From NCBI GenBank assembly GCA_011947345.1, contig JAAVTG010000607.1:1-64000 (forward strand): a stretch of 64,000 bases of DNA. Reading direction: 5' to 3'. This stretch comes from Phytophthora quininea (lineage: Eukaryota > Oomycota > Peronosporomycetes > Peronosporales > Peronosporaceae). Both the position numbers and the translations under genes were made by a program. Below the pieces are notes generated by a model. It saw nothing but the letters and a program-made list of their open reading frames with translations, did no database searches and had not been told where the DNA came from. Positions 12,145 through 22,000 of this stretch are shown piece by piece; position 1 is the stretch's first letter, and each line of letters opens with the position of its first letter.

Positions 12145-12189
12145 TTCTGACTGTCACAAGGGACCACGAACTTCGCCTACGGTATTATC

Positions 12190-12486
12190 ATGCGTCTGGG
12201 CTACCTTGTGCTGCTTGCAGCGATTGTTTTGCTCTCGAGCTGCGACGCTGGACAATCAACCAAGTACTATGTCGGCCAGACGAACATTTTGAGCGAGGAC
12301 CCCACTCCACCAGGAGTTGCTAAGCGCTTCCTCCGAGGATGTCTGGAAGACCTTGTATCTCCAACTGGTCGCGCGTGAGAACTTCTTCGGCGGCATCGCC
12401 AAGCTAAAGGCGGATCGGACTACCAGCAGTACCTCTTGTACGAGCAGTTTTACAAGATCGTGAAGAACCAAATACCCAAGAACTAG
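12190..12486 (+). pseudogene. RXLR-type secreted effector relic
   Basis: ATG 12190 opens a clear signal peptide (MRLGYLVLLAAIVLLSSCDA), followed about 25 residues later by RFLR, which fits RxLR at residue 46 or so. Directly after it the frame breaks (about 12335-12342). A second frame carries an effector-like alpha-helical stretch with a Trp and several Leu/Tyr, until another break near 12410-12418. The third frame then runs through a Tyr-rich helix to a stop at 12484-12486. No EER-like acidic motif is visible. RXLR proteins are translocated into plant cells and modulate immunity (family knowledge). With two breaks the copy looks inactive, unless the breaks are assembly errors. The core promoter upstream is intact. 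Confidence 0.55.
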
Positions 12487-12652
12487 ACAAGCACTTCTAC
12501 AAGATAAGTTTGCTGCGAACTTTGTGCATCGCTCCTCCATTACTGTCAATGAACTTCCGTTCTCACTCGTTCAAAATTTCGACATCCGTCTTGCTCACTG
12601 GGGGCTAGCGATGATATATTCCTCGGTACATATCTGTCGAGCTCGCTGCTGT

Positions 12653-13890
12653 TTAGATGCGTTCTTTGTAGGCTAAGCAATCGTTGTTGTCCAGGCCCCT
12701 TAAAGGCATTGCGTTAGTGTCTTTCGGCGGTTCAAAGCCCAATTGGCGTGTTATTGACACTATTGTCGATTCGTCGTAATGGAGTTCAGCTGCGTGTTGG
12801 TAGCTAAATTGGCAGTGCATTTTGAAGGAGCTCATCATTCCTGGAATGCTTGGCGCTTCGGTTGGGGCCTCACTGAATACAATGTCATTTCGCAGTCTCC
12901 ATGTTGCATGGGAGATGATTGCCGTGTGTACTCTCCACAGAAGAAGGAGTATCTTGTGATTTTCCCGCCAGCTTGCTCGCAGGTCTTGTGCTGTGGGGAA
13001 GAGCCAAGTCAATCGAGTTCTGAACGCCCGACGCCAGGGTTTGTATACGTGTTCCCACATCGATGTAATCGATGTGCACGTGAAGAAGCAACGCTGTACT
13101 GCTTCAATCGCTTGGCACCCAGGACGTACACATTGCTGAATTGTCGGGTTCAACGATTTCAAGAAGAATAGTCTCGAGCCGACGGTAATATCACCGCAAT
13201 ATAGTCGTAACATCATATCATGAGCCACTGGAAGTAGCGACCCTCGCAGTGCTAGTATTTTTGACAGCGTTTGGCGAACACGTCGCCGTGGACATCCCAA
13301 ATCCTCAAGTGGATGGTGTTCCAGCGCAGGCGCTTGTTCAAGCAGTTTATCCCAGTCCTTTTCCGTAGTTTTAGGAAGAATCGTACGCTTGGCGTAGTAA
13401 TATTAGCACTACTCACAGATAATCCGTGAATCGGAGGTGTGTTTGTTGCATTTGCCGCTTGGATCTCTCCTGGATGAGATTGAGGTAGAATTCTTGACAT
13501 GACTTCTCTCAACTGTCTGTAGAGACGAAAAATATCCGTACGAGCAACTTCAGATCCAAGTATCGGGTGAAGTGTTGAACATATTTTGGCGAAGAACGCG
13601 GCCGATGAAGGCCAGTAAATGATTTTCGTCTTGAAAATCGGCAAAACATTCCAACTTTTTCTCCGCAAGTGCACGACATAAGCAGCCAAACTTGGCGGTA
13701 CCTGACCCCAATGGCGTCGAAGTTTGTGTTAACTCTCTGGAGTGCCACAGATGGAATTCGGATGATTTATTCCACCATGTTGGACTGTACAATGCAAATT
13801 GCACTTGTTTGAGTCTGCTAACTTGCAGCGACGATCGTTGTGGCCAATTTATTATGCCCCCAATCGTGCAGAGTTCGACGCCACCACAGT
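12653..13890 (-). mobile_element. Decayed non-LTR (LINE-like) retroelement, 3' part of reverse transcriptase ORF
   Basis: The longest open segment (13300-12653) has the Cys/His and Trp spacing of the RT zinc-binding region found at the C-terminus of LINE-type polyproteins: CVRPGC, then RCFFTC and a Trp (SMWEHVYKPW). Just upstream on the same strand, overlapping frames (13804-13550, 13748-13509, 13689-13252) continue protein-like sequence with breaks between them, so the element is degenerate. No complete RT motif, endonuclease or poly-A tail was identified, so the class assignment rests on the zinc-binding pattern only. Confidence 0.5.
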
Positions 13891-15324
13891 GACATCATTG
13901 TTGCTCTCCAACCCGCTGGTCGAGGTGGGTCTTGAAAGAGAAAGTCACTGGATCGTGGTCTAGCAAATCCACCATAGCGCAGACGGATTATATACATCAT
14001 GGGGTCGACACCCACGTTCTCACCGCTGTCCGAGTTGGAACTGGTGGTCACCACAAAATGCTGCAGCTGCTGTAGGTGCTGACGGCGAATTACTGTTGCT
14101 ACATTAGCGACTCCGATCCCGTTCATTTCTCGCGGTGTCGTCGCTAGTCCTTTTGTACAAAGCTCACACCCGTTTTTCCGACACTAATGCGATTGTATAG
14201 AATGTAGCGGTTTATCATTCCTTGCCATCGCTTTATAAGTCGTGTTGAAATTATCATCGCAGTGGTGAAGAACTGAAGTATAGACAACTTGAACGATCCG
14301 TCTTCGACCGAGCAGAGTACGCACTCGCCCTTTCCAGAGCTCCAAACGTGGTGCTGGACACTTATTATTTCTTTTTCTTAGCCAGCGTCGTGTGGTGCGG
14401 CTCATTGGACTATGATTTCGAGTCCTACTCCAAGCGACCAGCGAAGAGATTATCGACGGCCCGAGCTTCTTGAGCCTCACTTGGAGGCGGCCTACGTAGC
14501 CCAAGTTGCCACAAACCAGTTGCTGGTAAGCTGGAACCTTCATTGAGGACAGAATCGAGAGCTTCTCTTCCTGGCCCATGACCGTTTACCTCCGTCCCCC
14601 CTCTGTGTATGAGGCTGCCAGCGATATGGCGTCTGCATCGATGGAGATCAAGTCGTACTCTCACCCCGGTCTCTCTTTCCTGCCACAACGTCTCGCACAT
14701 TATTGGATGCAGCTTGCCTTATAGGGATCTCGCTGGCGCTCATGGAATTTTGCTGGCAGACTTGAAAGCACTGCAACCTCGAGGTCAAGTGTCCGTTCAT
14801 GCCATGCTACGATCTCAACCGTGATCTGAGCCTATTGACGTGTTCGGCACGGCTCAGCCATGATTTCGATCGTGTAGCGCGCAGTCCATCGAGTCCTGCC
14901 AGTTTAAAGCTGGCACCAAGCGCTTTGGACCCCGTCTTCGAAGTCCGCGGAAGTGATCGACAAGCTGCATAAATCCAGCGAAAATAATAACGCTCGAACA
15001 GCGGGTGCACACTTCCTCGGTCGCAGCAACCGTAATGGAGACTTCAGCACGAGCTCGACGACTATCGCCTTTCGACCGCTATGGCGAGCTGCCAGCACAA
15101 AATGTGTGGCTTTAACTACTGCTGCGTCCTCGAGCTGGGCGCTTGTCCCCGCTGTAGTCAGCACCACAAGGTTGATCGCAAAAATGCGGTGGCTGCGACC
15201 GGCCCAAGACTGAACCTAGCTGCGAAGCAACAGGGCTGCAAGCGTTACTAGGAGCCCTCCTCGAATAGCATGTATCAACTGGGACGTGAAGCGCACTCCC
15301 GGTGCCTCCTGCGCTTCGGTGGAG
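13891..15324. other. Gene-poor stretch with a possible gene relic
   Basis: No intact gene. Short rightward frames look faintly coding: 14572-14726 (starts MTVYLRPPSVYEAASDMAS), and 15057-15251, which has clustered Cys (C-x4-C-x4-CC-x6-C-x2-C) and ends with a stop. They do not join into one reading frame and I do not recognise a family. Together they may be remains of a Cys-rich, zinc-binding protein. Confidence 0.25.
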
Positions 15325-15343
15325 GCTCATTCTCCAATTTTCC
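15325..15343 (+). promoter_or_regulatory. Oomycete core promoter, exact consensus match
   Basis: GCTCATTCTCCAATTTTCC matches the published oomycete consensus GCTCATTYYNCAWTTTNYY at every position. It is 81 bp upstream of the transglutaminase ATG at 15424. It also argues that translation starts at 15424 rather than at an in-frame ATG upstream. Confidence 0.85.
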
Positions 15344-15423
15344 ACCCCGTTGGAAAGTTACCACCACCACAGTACTCGCCACACGAGCATCGCCCGCTCA
15401 GAGTCAACATCAACCTTGCCGCC

Positions 15424-17194
15424 ATGGTGAAGATCGTGCGCTCCGTCGCTCTTGTTGCGTCCGTCGTTGTTGCTTCCTACTCGATGGTTCACGCGGCCGA
15501 CATGTCGACGAACCCGGTCACCAACACGCCACCCAATGTGCCGTTAGACAGCAACCACCCGGCGCAAAGTGCTCCGATCGAGGAGGAGGCCTACACGGTC
15601 AGCGTACCGGAAAACGTAGACGTCCCAAACCGACTGGAAGGCGCAGCGAACGCCGACGTCAGCGACTTGGAGACGTATCTGGGCGAAAGCCTTGAAGCAG
15701 ATTTCAACACGCTCAAGGAACAGTATGCCCAAGGTGAAGCCCCCACGACTCCGTGGCCGGGCAGCTACTGGCCTACGTACCAGGACAGCATCAACGTCCA
15801 GTGGAAGGCGGGCGAAGCTAGCCCCGCCGAAAAGTACGCTAACGCCTACGGCTTCGACCCGACCGACTTCATGAACAAGGTCTCCGCCGACAACGGCATC
15901 GACTCGCGCTCTGGCGGCACGGCCTGCTCGGAAGACGCAGACTGTTCGAGCCTCAACGATGGCAGCGTGTGTGCAAAGCGTGCGGGGCAATCCAGCGGCT
16001 ACTGCATCCCGACTTGGTACGGGATCTGTCACGCGTGGTCGCCTGCTGCCATCCTCGAAGCGGAGCCGCAGTGCGACGTCGTCAAGAACGGCCAGACCTT
16101 TCACGTCATGGACATCAAGGCGTTACTCTCGGACGTGTACGACGGCGCTTCTATCTCTACAGTCTTCACTGGTGTGCGTTTCAATGGGCCGGACATCCCG
16201 GCCGACGTTGACCAGTACGGCCGCTACACGCGCTGCGCGACGTGACTTGGGCGCAGGTTTCTTCCACTTGGCCGTCGCCAACCTCATGGGCAAACACCAG
16301 CAGTCGTTCGTCGTGGACGTGACGGCGGGTGCTCAGGTGTGGAACCAACCTGTGCGTTCGTACTCTGTGAAGTCCATGGAGATCGTCGACATGAAGGAAG
16401 CTTCGATGCAGTACTTTGGTACGGAGACGTATCCGTTCAACTCGGCCGCAATGTTCCTCGCGTACGTCGAGCTCGACTTTAGCTGGGTAGTTGAGGCCTA
16501 CGCCGATGGACCACTTGTTTCTACTGGGAAGGTTGACATGTACACCGTCTCGGACACCTACACATACTTGCTGGAGCTGGACGCCAACCAGACAGTCATT
16601 GGTGGCGAGTGGGTCGGAGACTCTTTGTCAGACCACCCTGACTTCTTGTGGTTCCCCACTTCTAAGCCAGATGCATCCACGGTCACGAGCACGGGGCTGA
16701 CGTACTCGGATGTGGAGGAGCTGCTTCGGCTGTCCATTTCATGCTCTACTTCGACGACTGGGACGTCCACCACCGGATCAACTGGTACCACGACCACTGG
16801 GTCAACCAATATTTTAGCCACCGGCTCGACTAGTACTACTAGTACTACCACTACCAGCACTTCCTCGTCAACTACGGATAGTCTCCGGGGCACCGGAATC
16901 GACGAAGACGTTGCAGTCTCGTCCACTGGCAGTGGCTCCATCACTACCCACACGGATACAACTCAGCAGAGCCAGACCGGCAAGACCACGTCGACTACTC
17001 CGTACGCCGACGACTCCGACACACCCACGACTGGAGTCGGCAACTACACTCCAGTTCTGATCACAGTTGACAGTTCGACGTCCACTACCACGGACACCTC
17101 GATTCACACTTCAGATTTGGTGGCAGACGACAGCACAAATGCCCCAACCAGCGAGCCCTCGACGCAAACGGAAGGGTGCTATGTCAGCAACTAA
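15424..17194 (+). CDS. Secreted transglutaminase elicitor (M81/GP42 family) with Pep-13-like motif
   Basis: The protein starts with a signal peptide (MVKIVRSVALVASVVVASYS), then an acidic pro-region and the oomycete transglutaminase-elicitor domain. Its hallmarks are PTTPWPGSYWPTYQDSIN, the catalytic-Cys segment YGICHAWSPAA, and after the break RRDLGAGFFHLA. At 16337-16375 it encodes VWNQPVRSYSVKS, matching the surface peptide Pep-13 of the family in its first seven residues. A Ser/Thr-rich C-terminal tail follows (from about 16740). The reading frame breaks once at about 16231-16240: the first frame stops at 16245 and the second carries on to 17194. About 590 residues in all. Family role: Ca-dependent protein cross-linking in the oomycete wall, and recognition by plants as a molecular pattern. 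Confidence 0.85.
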
Positions 17195-17370
17195 ATAGCT
17201 GCATCTTACGTGTCATGACGTGGTTCTGCGTCATATCAACGCAAATACATGTTTGAAGCCACACAACTATTCGGGTTAGAGCTCAATACAACACAAGTGG
17301 ATAAGAAGATAACAATACTCATTCAACTCGATGAGAGCGGGAAACCATGACAGCGTGCACGTTGTATCAG

Positions 17371-18568
17371 CTACGAGCGGTGGCCCACAAGCGGCTCTTC
17401 GTGTTCGCTCATCTGGGCAATCTGGGCCCACTGGTCGGGCGTGATGCTAATGATGCTTTGTGTTGACGGCGGCAAGTCCTTCTCACTCTGTCCCTCGTTA
17501 TTCTCTGCAAACCAAAGAAATGCATGAGCACATCTGACTCAAGAACGGCATACAGACGTCGTTGCACTCACTCAGGTACGGCAGTCCCGTGTCACTCTCG
17601 ACGCCAATCTCAATCGTCGAGTTGCGGACAAGGAACGACGTGTCAAACAAGTTTTCAATGGTCTACATAGATCAACAGTTAGTTAGCAATGCTACAATGC
17701 TACAATAAAGGGCCGACCCACCTGCGTGAAGCTCTTGGGGTTCACCACCACATCAAACAAAGAGTGATGGTGCGCTTGTCTCGTCAACGTCGACTGCAGC
17801 ACTTCCAACCGTCGTGCTTGTGCGTCCTTGCGGTCTTTCTACTTGTAAAAATCAAACTTAACACCCTCATCTTATTTCCTAGCAACAAGACTGCGCCGAC
17901 CTTGTTGGTGTACTCTGTGGGCTGCGCCTCCGTGGCTGCCACATCTTCCTGGGCGCGTCTCGCTCGCTTGCGCTCTTTGCGCACCACTTCCGTGTCCATA
18001 AGTCCAAAAAGGAAACTAATCTCTGGCACAGACCGGAAACACGCTCCGGCCGCAGCTCCCAGCGCCGTCCAGTCAAACTCTCCGTTTTGACTCTCGGCCA
18101 GACACACGTCTTGGCTCTTGCGGATCAAGTCCGCCGTGTCATACTGTACAAAAGCACAATAAATAATAACATCCGAATATATATTCGATTGACCCTACAT
18201 ACCTTGGTGAGATCGCTCGACCCGAGCGCTTGGCTCTGCTTGGCGACCGCCACATTGAGCTCGTCCAGGTTAGACGCGTCCAAATTGGCCTCTCGTGGGT
18301 AGCACACATCGTCGTACATCTGGTCCAGCTCCTGCGTGTGCGCATCAAACGTGTCGCTCGAGAGCTTGGCCAGGTCCGACGCGTTCTCTTTGAGGCTCTG
18401 CATGAGCTCGCGCTCCTTGTAGCGCACCTGGCGGCGGTCACGCTCGCTCAGCTGCGAGTCCTCCAGGAAGCCCTTGCGGTTGCGGCGCGGCGCCTGGCGG
18501 CGGTGGCCGTCCTCGTGCTTGCGCTCCTCATCGCTGTCCGAGTCGCGGGCACGTCGCTTCCCGCTCAT
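17371..18568 (-). CDS. NSE4: NSE4, kleisin subunit of the SMC5/6 complex
   Basis: Five exons: 18568-18203, 18143-17901, 17838-17722, 17662-17572 and 17504-17371, giving 316 residues. Introns are 59, 62, 59 and 67 nt; the second has a weak GTCGGC donor and is the least certain. The N-terminus is charged (MSGKRRARDSDSDEERKH). The helical NSE4 region follows (DTFDAHTQELDQMYDDVCYPREANLD split over residues 75-100), then DWTALG and FGLMDTEV. The conserved C-terminal winged-helix signature is SLFDVVVNPKSFTQ / TIENLFDTSFLVRNSTIEI. NSE4 bridges the SMC5 and SMC6 heads in DNA repair and replication-fork stability. It is divergent from the next gene, with 251 bp between start codons. Confidence 0.88.
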
Positions 18569-18819
18569 TTTTGCTTTTTGGCGCGGAATTGGCTACAGGT
18601 ACAAATTGGTGTGACGAACATGACGTTGTGATAAGAATGTACGGTTTCGGTGGCACTTTTGAAAATGGAGGGAAATGATGAACATGGATGACAGATACTG
18701 TTGAATGGAGCGCTGTCTGTGGCAGTCCCGCGGATCGACGTCTGCGGTCGATTCCAGACAGCTTTTCTTGATAAAGACGCATTGTAATTGATCCCTTAGT
18801 TATCTGTTGGGTGCACCTG
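18569..18819. promoter_or_regulatory. Shared divergent promoter region
   Basis: A 251-bp gap between the start codons of NSE4 (leftward) and the GyrI-like gene (rightward). Both promoters must lie here. I see no clear INR+FPR match. Confidence 0.4.
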
Positions 18820-19380
18820 ATGGCCGACGGTTCAGTCGTCGATCTGCCGTCTCCCAGAATGTCCGACCGCGAAGCTGTGGCTGCCGCTGCAGTGAAAGCT
18901 GCTGGCGGTCCGCCTACGGTCAAATCTGTACCGGAAGTGCGCGTGCTAGCGCTACGTGCGGTGATCGCCAACTACCGAGCTCAGAAAGAGCTCTGGGCGC
19001 AAGTGTTGGCGTTTTCGAGTGCTCGCGGCGTCGCCATTGCGGGGCCCTGTGTGACCATCTACTACGACCAAGAGTACAAGGAGAAGGACGTCGACGCAGA
19101 GGTGTGTCTCCCCATCGCTGCAGATGTTGAGGTTGACCAGGAAGAGGCCGAGGCGGCGTCGATCTCCGTTCGGACGCTGCCGGCAATGCCTCGCGTGGTT
19201 TCGGCGATGCACGTCGGCTCGTACAGCGATCTAGGACCAGTCTACCAAAAGCTGTACGAGTGGATTGGCACGGAAGGACTCCGTCCTAACGCTCCAGTCC
19301 GAGAAGTTTACCTGAAGATGGACCCAGAAGACACCAGCGAGAAGTCCTTTGTGACGGAGATCCAGCAGCCTATTGCGTAA
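18820..19380 (+). CDS. GyrI-like / effector-binding-domain protein
   Basis: Single exon, 186 residues from ATG 18820. The whole protein is one GyrI-like small-molecule-binding domain (the module known as the effector-binding domain of bacterial BmrR/AraC-type regulators). It shows the first strand VPEVRVLALRAVI, a helix, GPCVTIYYDQEYKEKDVDAEVCLPI, the second copy LPAMPRVVSAMHVGSYSDLG with the conserved His-x-Gly-x-Tyr, then YQKLYEWIGTEGL and REVYLKMDPEDTSE. There is no DNA-binding part. In stand-alone form such proteins bind hydrophobic or cationic ligands, and some hydrolyse them. The ligand here is unknown. No signal peptide, so probably cytosolic. Confidence 0.8.
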   Translation: MADGSVVDLPSPRMSDREAVAAAAVKAAGGPPTVKSVPEVRVLALRAVIANYRAQKELWAQVLAFSSARGVAIAGPCVTIYYDQEYKEKDVDAEVCLPIAADVEVDQEEAEAASISVRTLPAMPRVVSAMHVGSYSDLGPVYQKLYEWIGTEGLRPNAPVREVYLKMDPEDTSEKSFVTEIQQPIA

Positions 19381-19868
19381 GAAGCTTCCGCTTCGAGGCA
19401 TAGCGAGGCAATGCCACTGCTTTTGAAAATGTTTGGCTTACCGTTAGTGGCGCTCGCTTCCTTTTCCCGATAGCGCAGGACGAGGTCTGCCACAGCTGCA
19501 GGTTGATTCCAGCCGAGGTCTTTGAAAACGTTGTCTTTGGTCTACGATCCCGTCGTTTATCAAACGTTATCTTTATTACCGAGAGCTTCAATGATGGTAT
19601 AGCGCCGAAAACTTACTTCCACGTAATTGTTGCGCCTTACTTGCTCGGCTGTGATGAACTCGGCGTGCTCACGGATCGTACAGCATGAGGGGAAAGCTAT
19701 CGCCAAAACTGCGAGCTTGTGCCCTGTCAGTCGCGGACGCTGCCGTCGACGTCAACCTTCCACTCGCCTTGATTCCTCCTGCCTCGACGTGCTGCTTGAT
19801 TTTTCTGGTGCTTTGTGGTAATTCAGCTTTGTCGGCAAACGCTCTACGTCTGGTGGCCACATTCACGT
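19381..19868. other. Intergenic, nothing assigned
   Basis: Convergent interval between the GyrI-like gene and the leftward membrane-protein gene. No frame shows a family pattern. Confidence 0.5.
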
Positions 19869-21261
19869 CTACAACTCGACAGCCAACGAATCTCGATCGC
19901 GAGATGCGTATCCCTGCTCGAGGCTTGGTCGGCGGCCAACAGAACGGTTGCTACCACTAGGTCGACGGTCCATCGCGTACGCGTTACCCATTCCGGCCAG
20001 GTCGCCGGAGCTGTTGCGCATATGTACGGGAGCGAGACCCACTAATCTATCGTTGCTGCCATGAGCCGAGTTCGCGTACATGGGCTTCAGTTCGTTCGTG
20101 AAGCTTCCTGACCGGGCGTGACTGCGTGCGCTATTTGGTCCCTGGGAAAGATGGTCGGCGTGGCGACGGCACCGGCGCCGCTGCCGACAACATCCTGGCG
20201 CTGGCGAGGGTACTGCTGCTCGTAGTAAGTGGCGTCTGCCTGTTCATCTTCGTTCTCGTATAGACGGTTGCGAGCCTTGCAATAGCAGGAAAGCACCGAC
20301 ACCACGGCCACCGTGAAGATCAACACGCCGCAGCAAATAATCAGCGCAATCTGCCATGTCTTCAACCCGCCGCTACTAGCTGTAGACCAAACAAAAAGCA
20401 AGTGTTAGAAGACCTTGGTATCTTGCAACAGGACCTGCATCACTTACAGTTAGAGCCCGCCGTGCTGCCAGCTTCCCTGCAGCATTTCCAGAGCTTGATC
20501 TGCTTGACGCGGTCGTTGAGGTGGACCCTGTTGCAGTAGGAGACGGAGCAGAAGTCGTTTTAATAGACGACGAACCTGAGGAAGTAGAAGCATTGGACGA
20601 CGTGGACGGTGTATCTGTAAGCGCCAAATAGTCAATTCCACAACCATGACCACACCCATACCATGCCATGAGATCGAGACGCGACGACAAAAGCAGCAGA
20701 TCAACGCAAGAAGCAACAAGGAGCCAAATACAGAACGCACGAGTACGTCGAGTGGCAATGCAGCAGCAGCACAAGGACAAAAAGATAACGTAGCCAGTGA
20801 GCGTAAGCACCTTCCCCTTCAACCGTCAGCAACTTACCTGTAGTAGGTGCTGTTGTGGTCGTTCCACTGGACGATTTCGACGATTTGGATGTGGACGATG
20901 TCGAGGAAGTCGTTTTGTTGGAGCTAGAAGAACTGGTCGTAGATGACGTCGACCCGCTCGAACTGGACGAGTACTCGCAGTCCCCGCAGTTGGTGCCGTA
21001 CGTGCACGTGCCGTCAGAGCTGATAGCGTAGCCGATCACGGCTCCGTTGGTCTCTTGGTAGCACTGACCGCAGCTGCAGCCGCCCGAGCCGGACCTTGTG
21101 GCGCCGGAGCCGCTGCATGTACAGCCGGCGACGCCTCCGGGGCCGAAGCCTGTGAGGTCGGTGGTGTAGCAGATGGAGGCGCAGGCCGCGGCGTCCGCTG
21201 TGTGGATCCAGGAGCTGCAGGCGATCGCTGCTACGAGCGCGGAGAGGGCCCACGCGCGCAT
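19869..21261 (-). CDS. Cys-rich type I membrane protein with Ser/Thr stalk
   Basis: ATG 21261 opens a signal peptide (MRAWALSALVAAIACSSW). Next comes a small ectodomain with many Cys (CTCSGSG, CSCGQC, CTYGTNCGDC), then a long Ser/Thr-rich stalk, a membrane segment (WQIALIICCGVLIFTVAVV) followed by a Cys/basic stop-transfer (SCYCKARNR), and a cytoplasmic tail. Exon 1 is 21261-20838, followed by a long intron ending near 20616. A further intron lies near 20461-20395; its donor is ambiguous (GTAAGT at the phase-breaking site, or GTCCTG 13 bp on in correct phase). The tail frame stops at 20087, but a second frame continues naturally to 19869 (starting at PMYANSAHGSND), implying a break at a TTCG microrepeat near 20091-20098. 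Family not recognised; a wall-anchored sensor or adhesin is plausible. Confidence 0.6.
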
Positions 21262-22000
21262 GTTGGCTGGCTTGAGAGTAAATCGGACGCAACGGTCGAC
21301 GAAGCGACGTGACGCAGGCCCCGAGTTGGAAGTGTCTGGCCACAATCGACGCGGCGACTGGGACTGGCGACAGGAACGCTCCTAAAGCGGCCGAAGAAGG
21401 CGCCGACGAGGATTGCCAGGACGTCCTTCCCAACGGTAGACAGACTGATAGACAGGAAGCAAAAATAAAGTCAGAAGAAGAGACGCACAGCGCTTGCACG
21501 GGCTGTAATATAACGCGCTGGGGACACATTATGGTTGCCGTTTGGCGCCGCAGGTGCCCCACAAGAACGATACAGAGCTGTACGAGGGTCCTACACGGCG
21601 AAACTAGTGCATGCTGGCGGCAGCGACTCCATCTTGGTGCGTTCCAGAGCGAGTTTTGCGTAGATTACGTAATTTTGACAATCAGAGAAAAGTCGATTGC
21701 AGATATTGCGGCTGCCGTCGAGCTGTTGTTAGTGATCGAGCGCTGCGCTGCGGCATCCATCTATCGCTGGGAGAATCGACATTGTCATCAGGTCTCGCCT
21801 TCTACAAGACTGCTGCAAGGCAGCACGCGTCCAAACTGCGCTTTATCTTTACATCATGTCCCAACAAATCGCCGCGCGCCTGTCTCGCGCCACCGTATGT
21901 TGGTTTCAGTATTGGCTCGGTTTGTGTATACCAGATGTGTTTACACCAACTGGTCTCATCTGAGCACTCTCTATTTAGGGGCGACAGCAACGTTGAATCA
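21262..22000. other. Intergenic, divergent promoters
   Basis: It separates a leftward and a rightward gene. The rightward gene's frame is open upstream of ATG 22001 as far as 21611, so the true start could be earlier. No other feature recognised. Confidence 0.4.
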
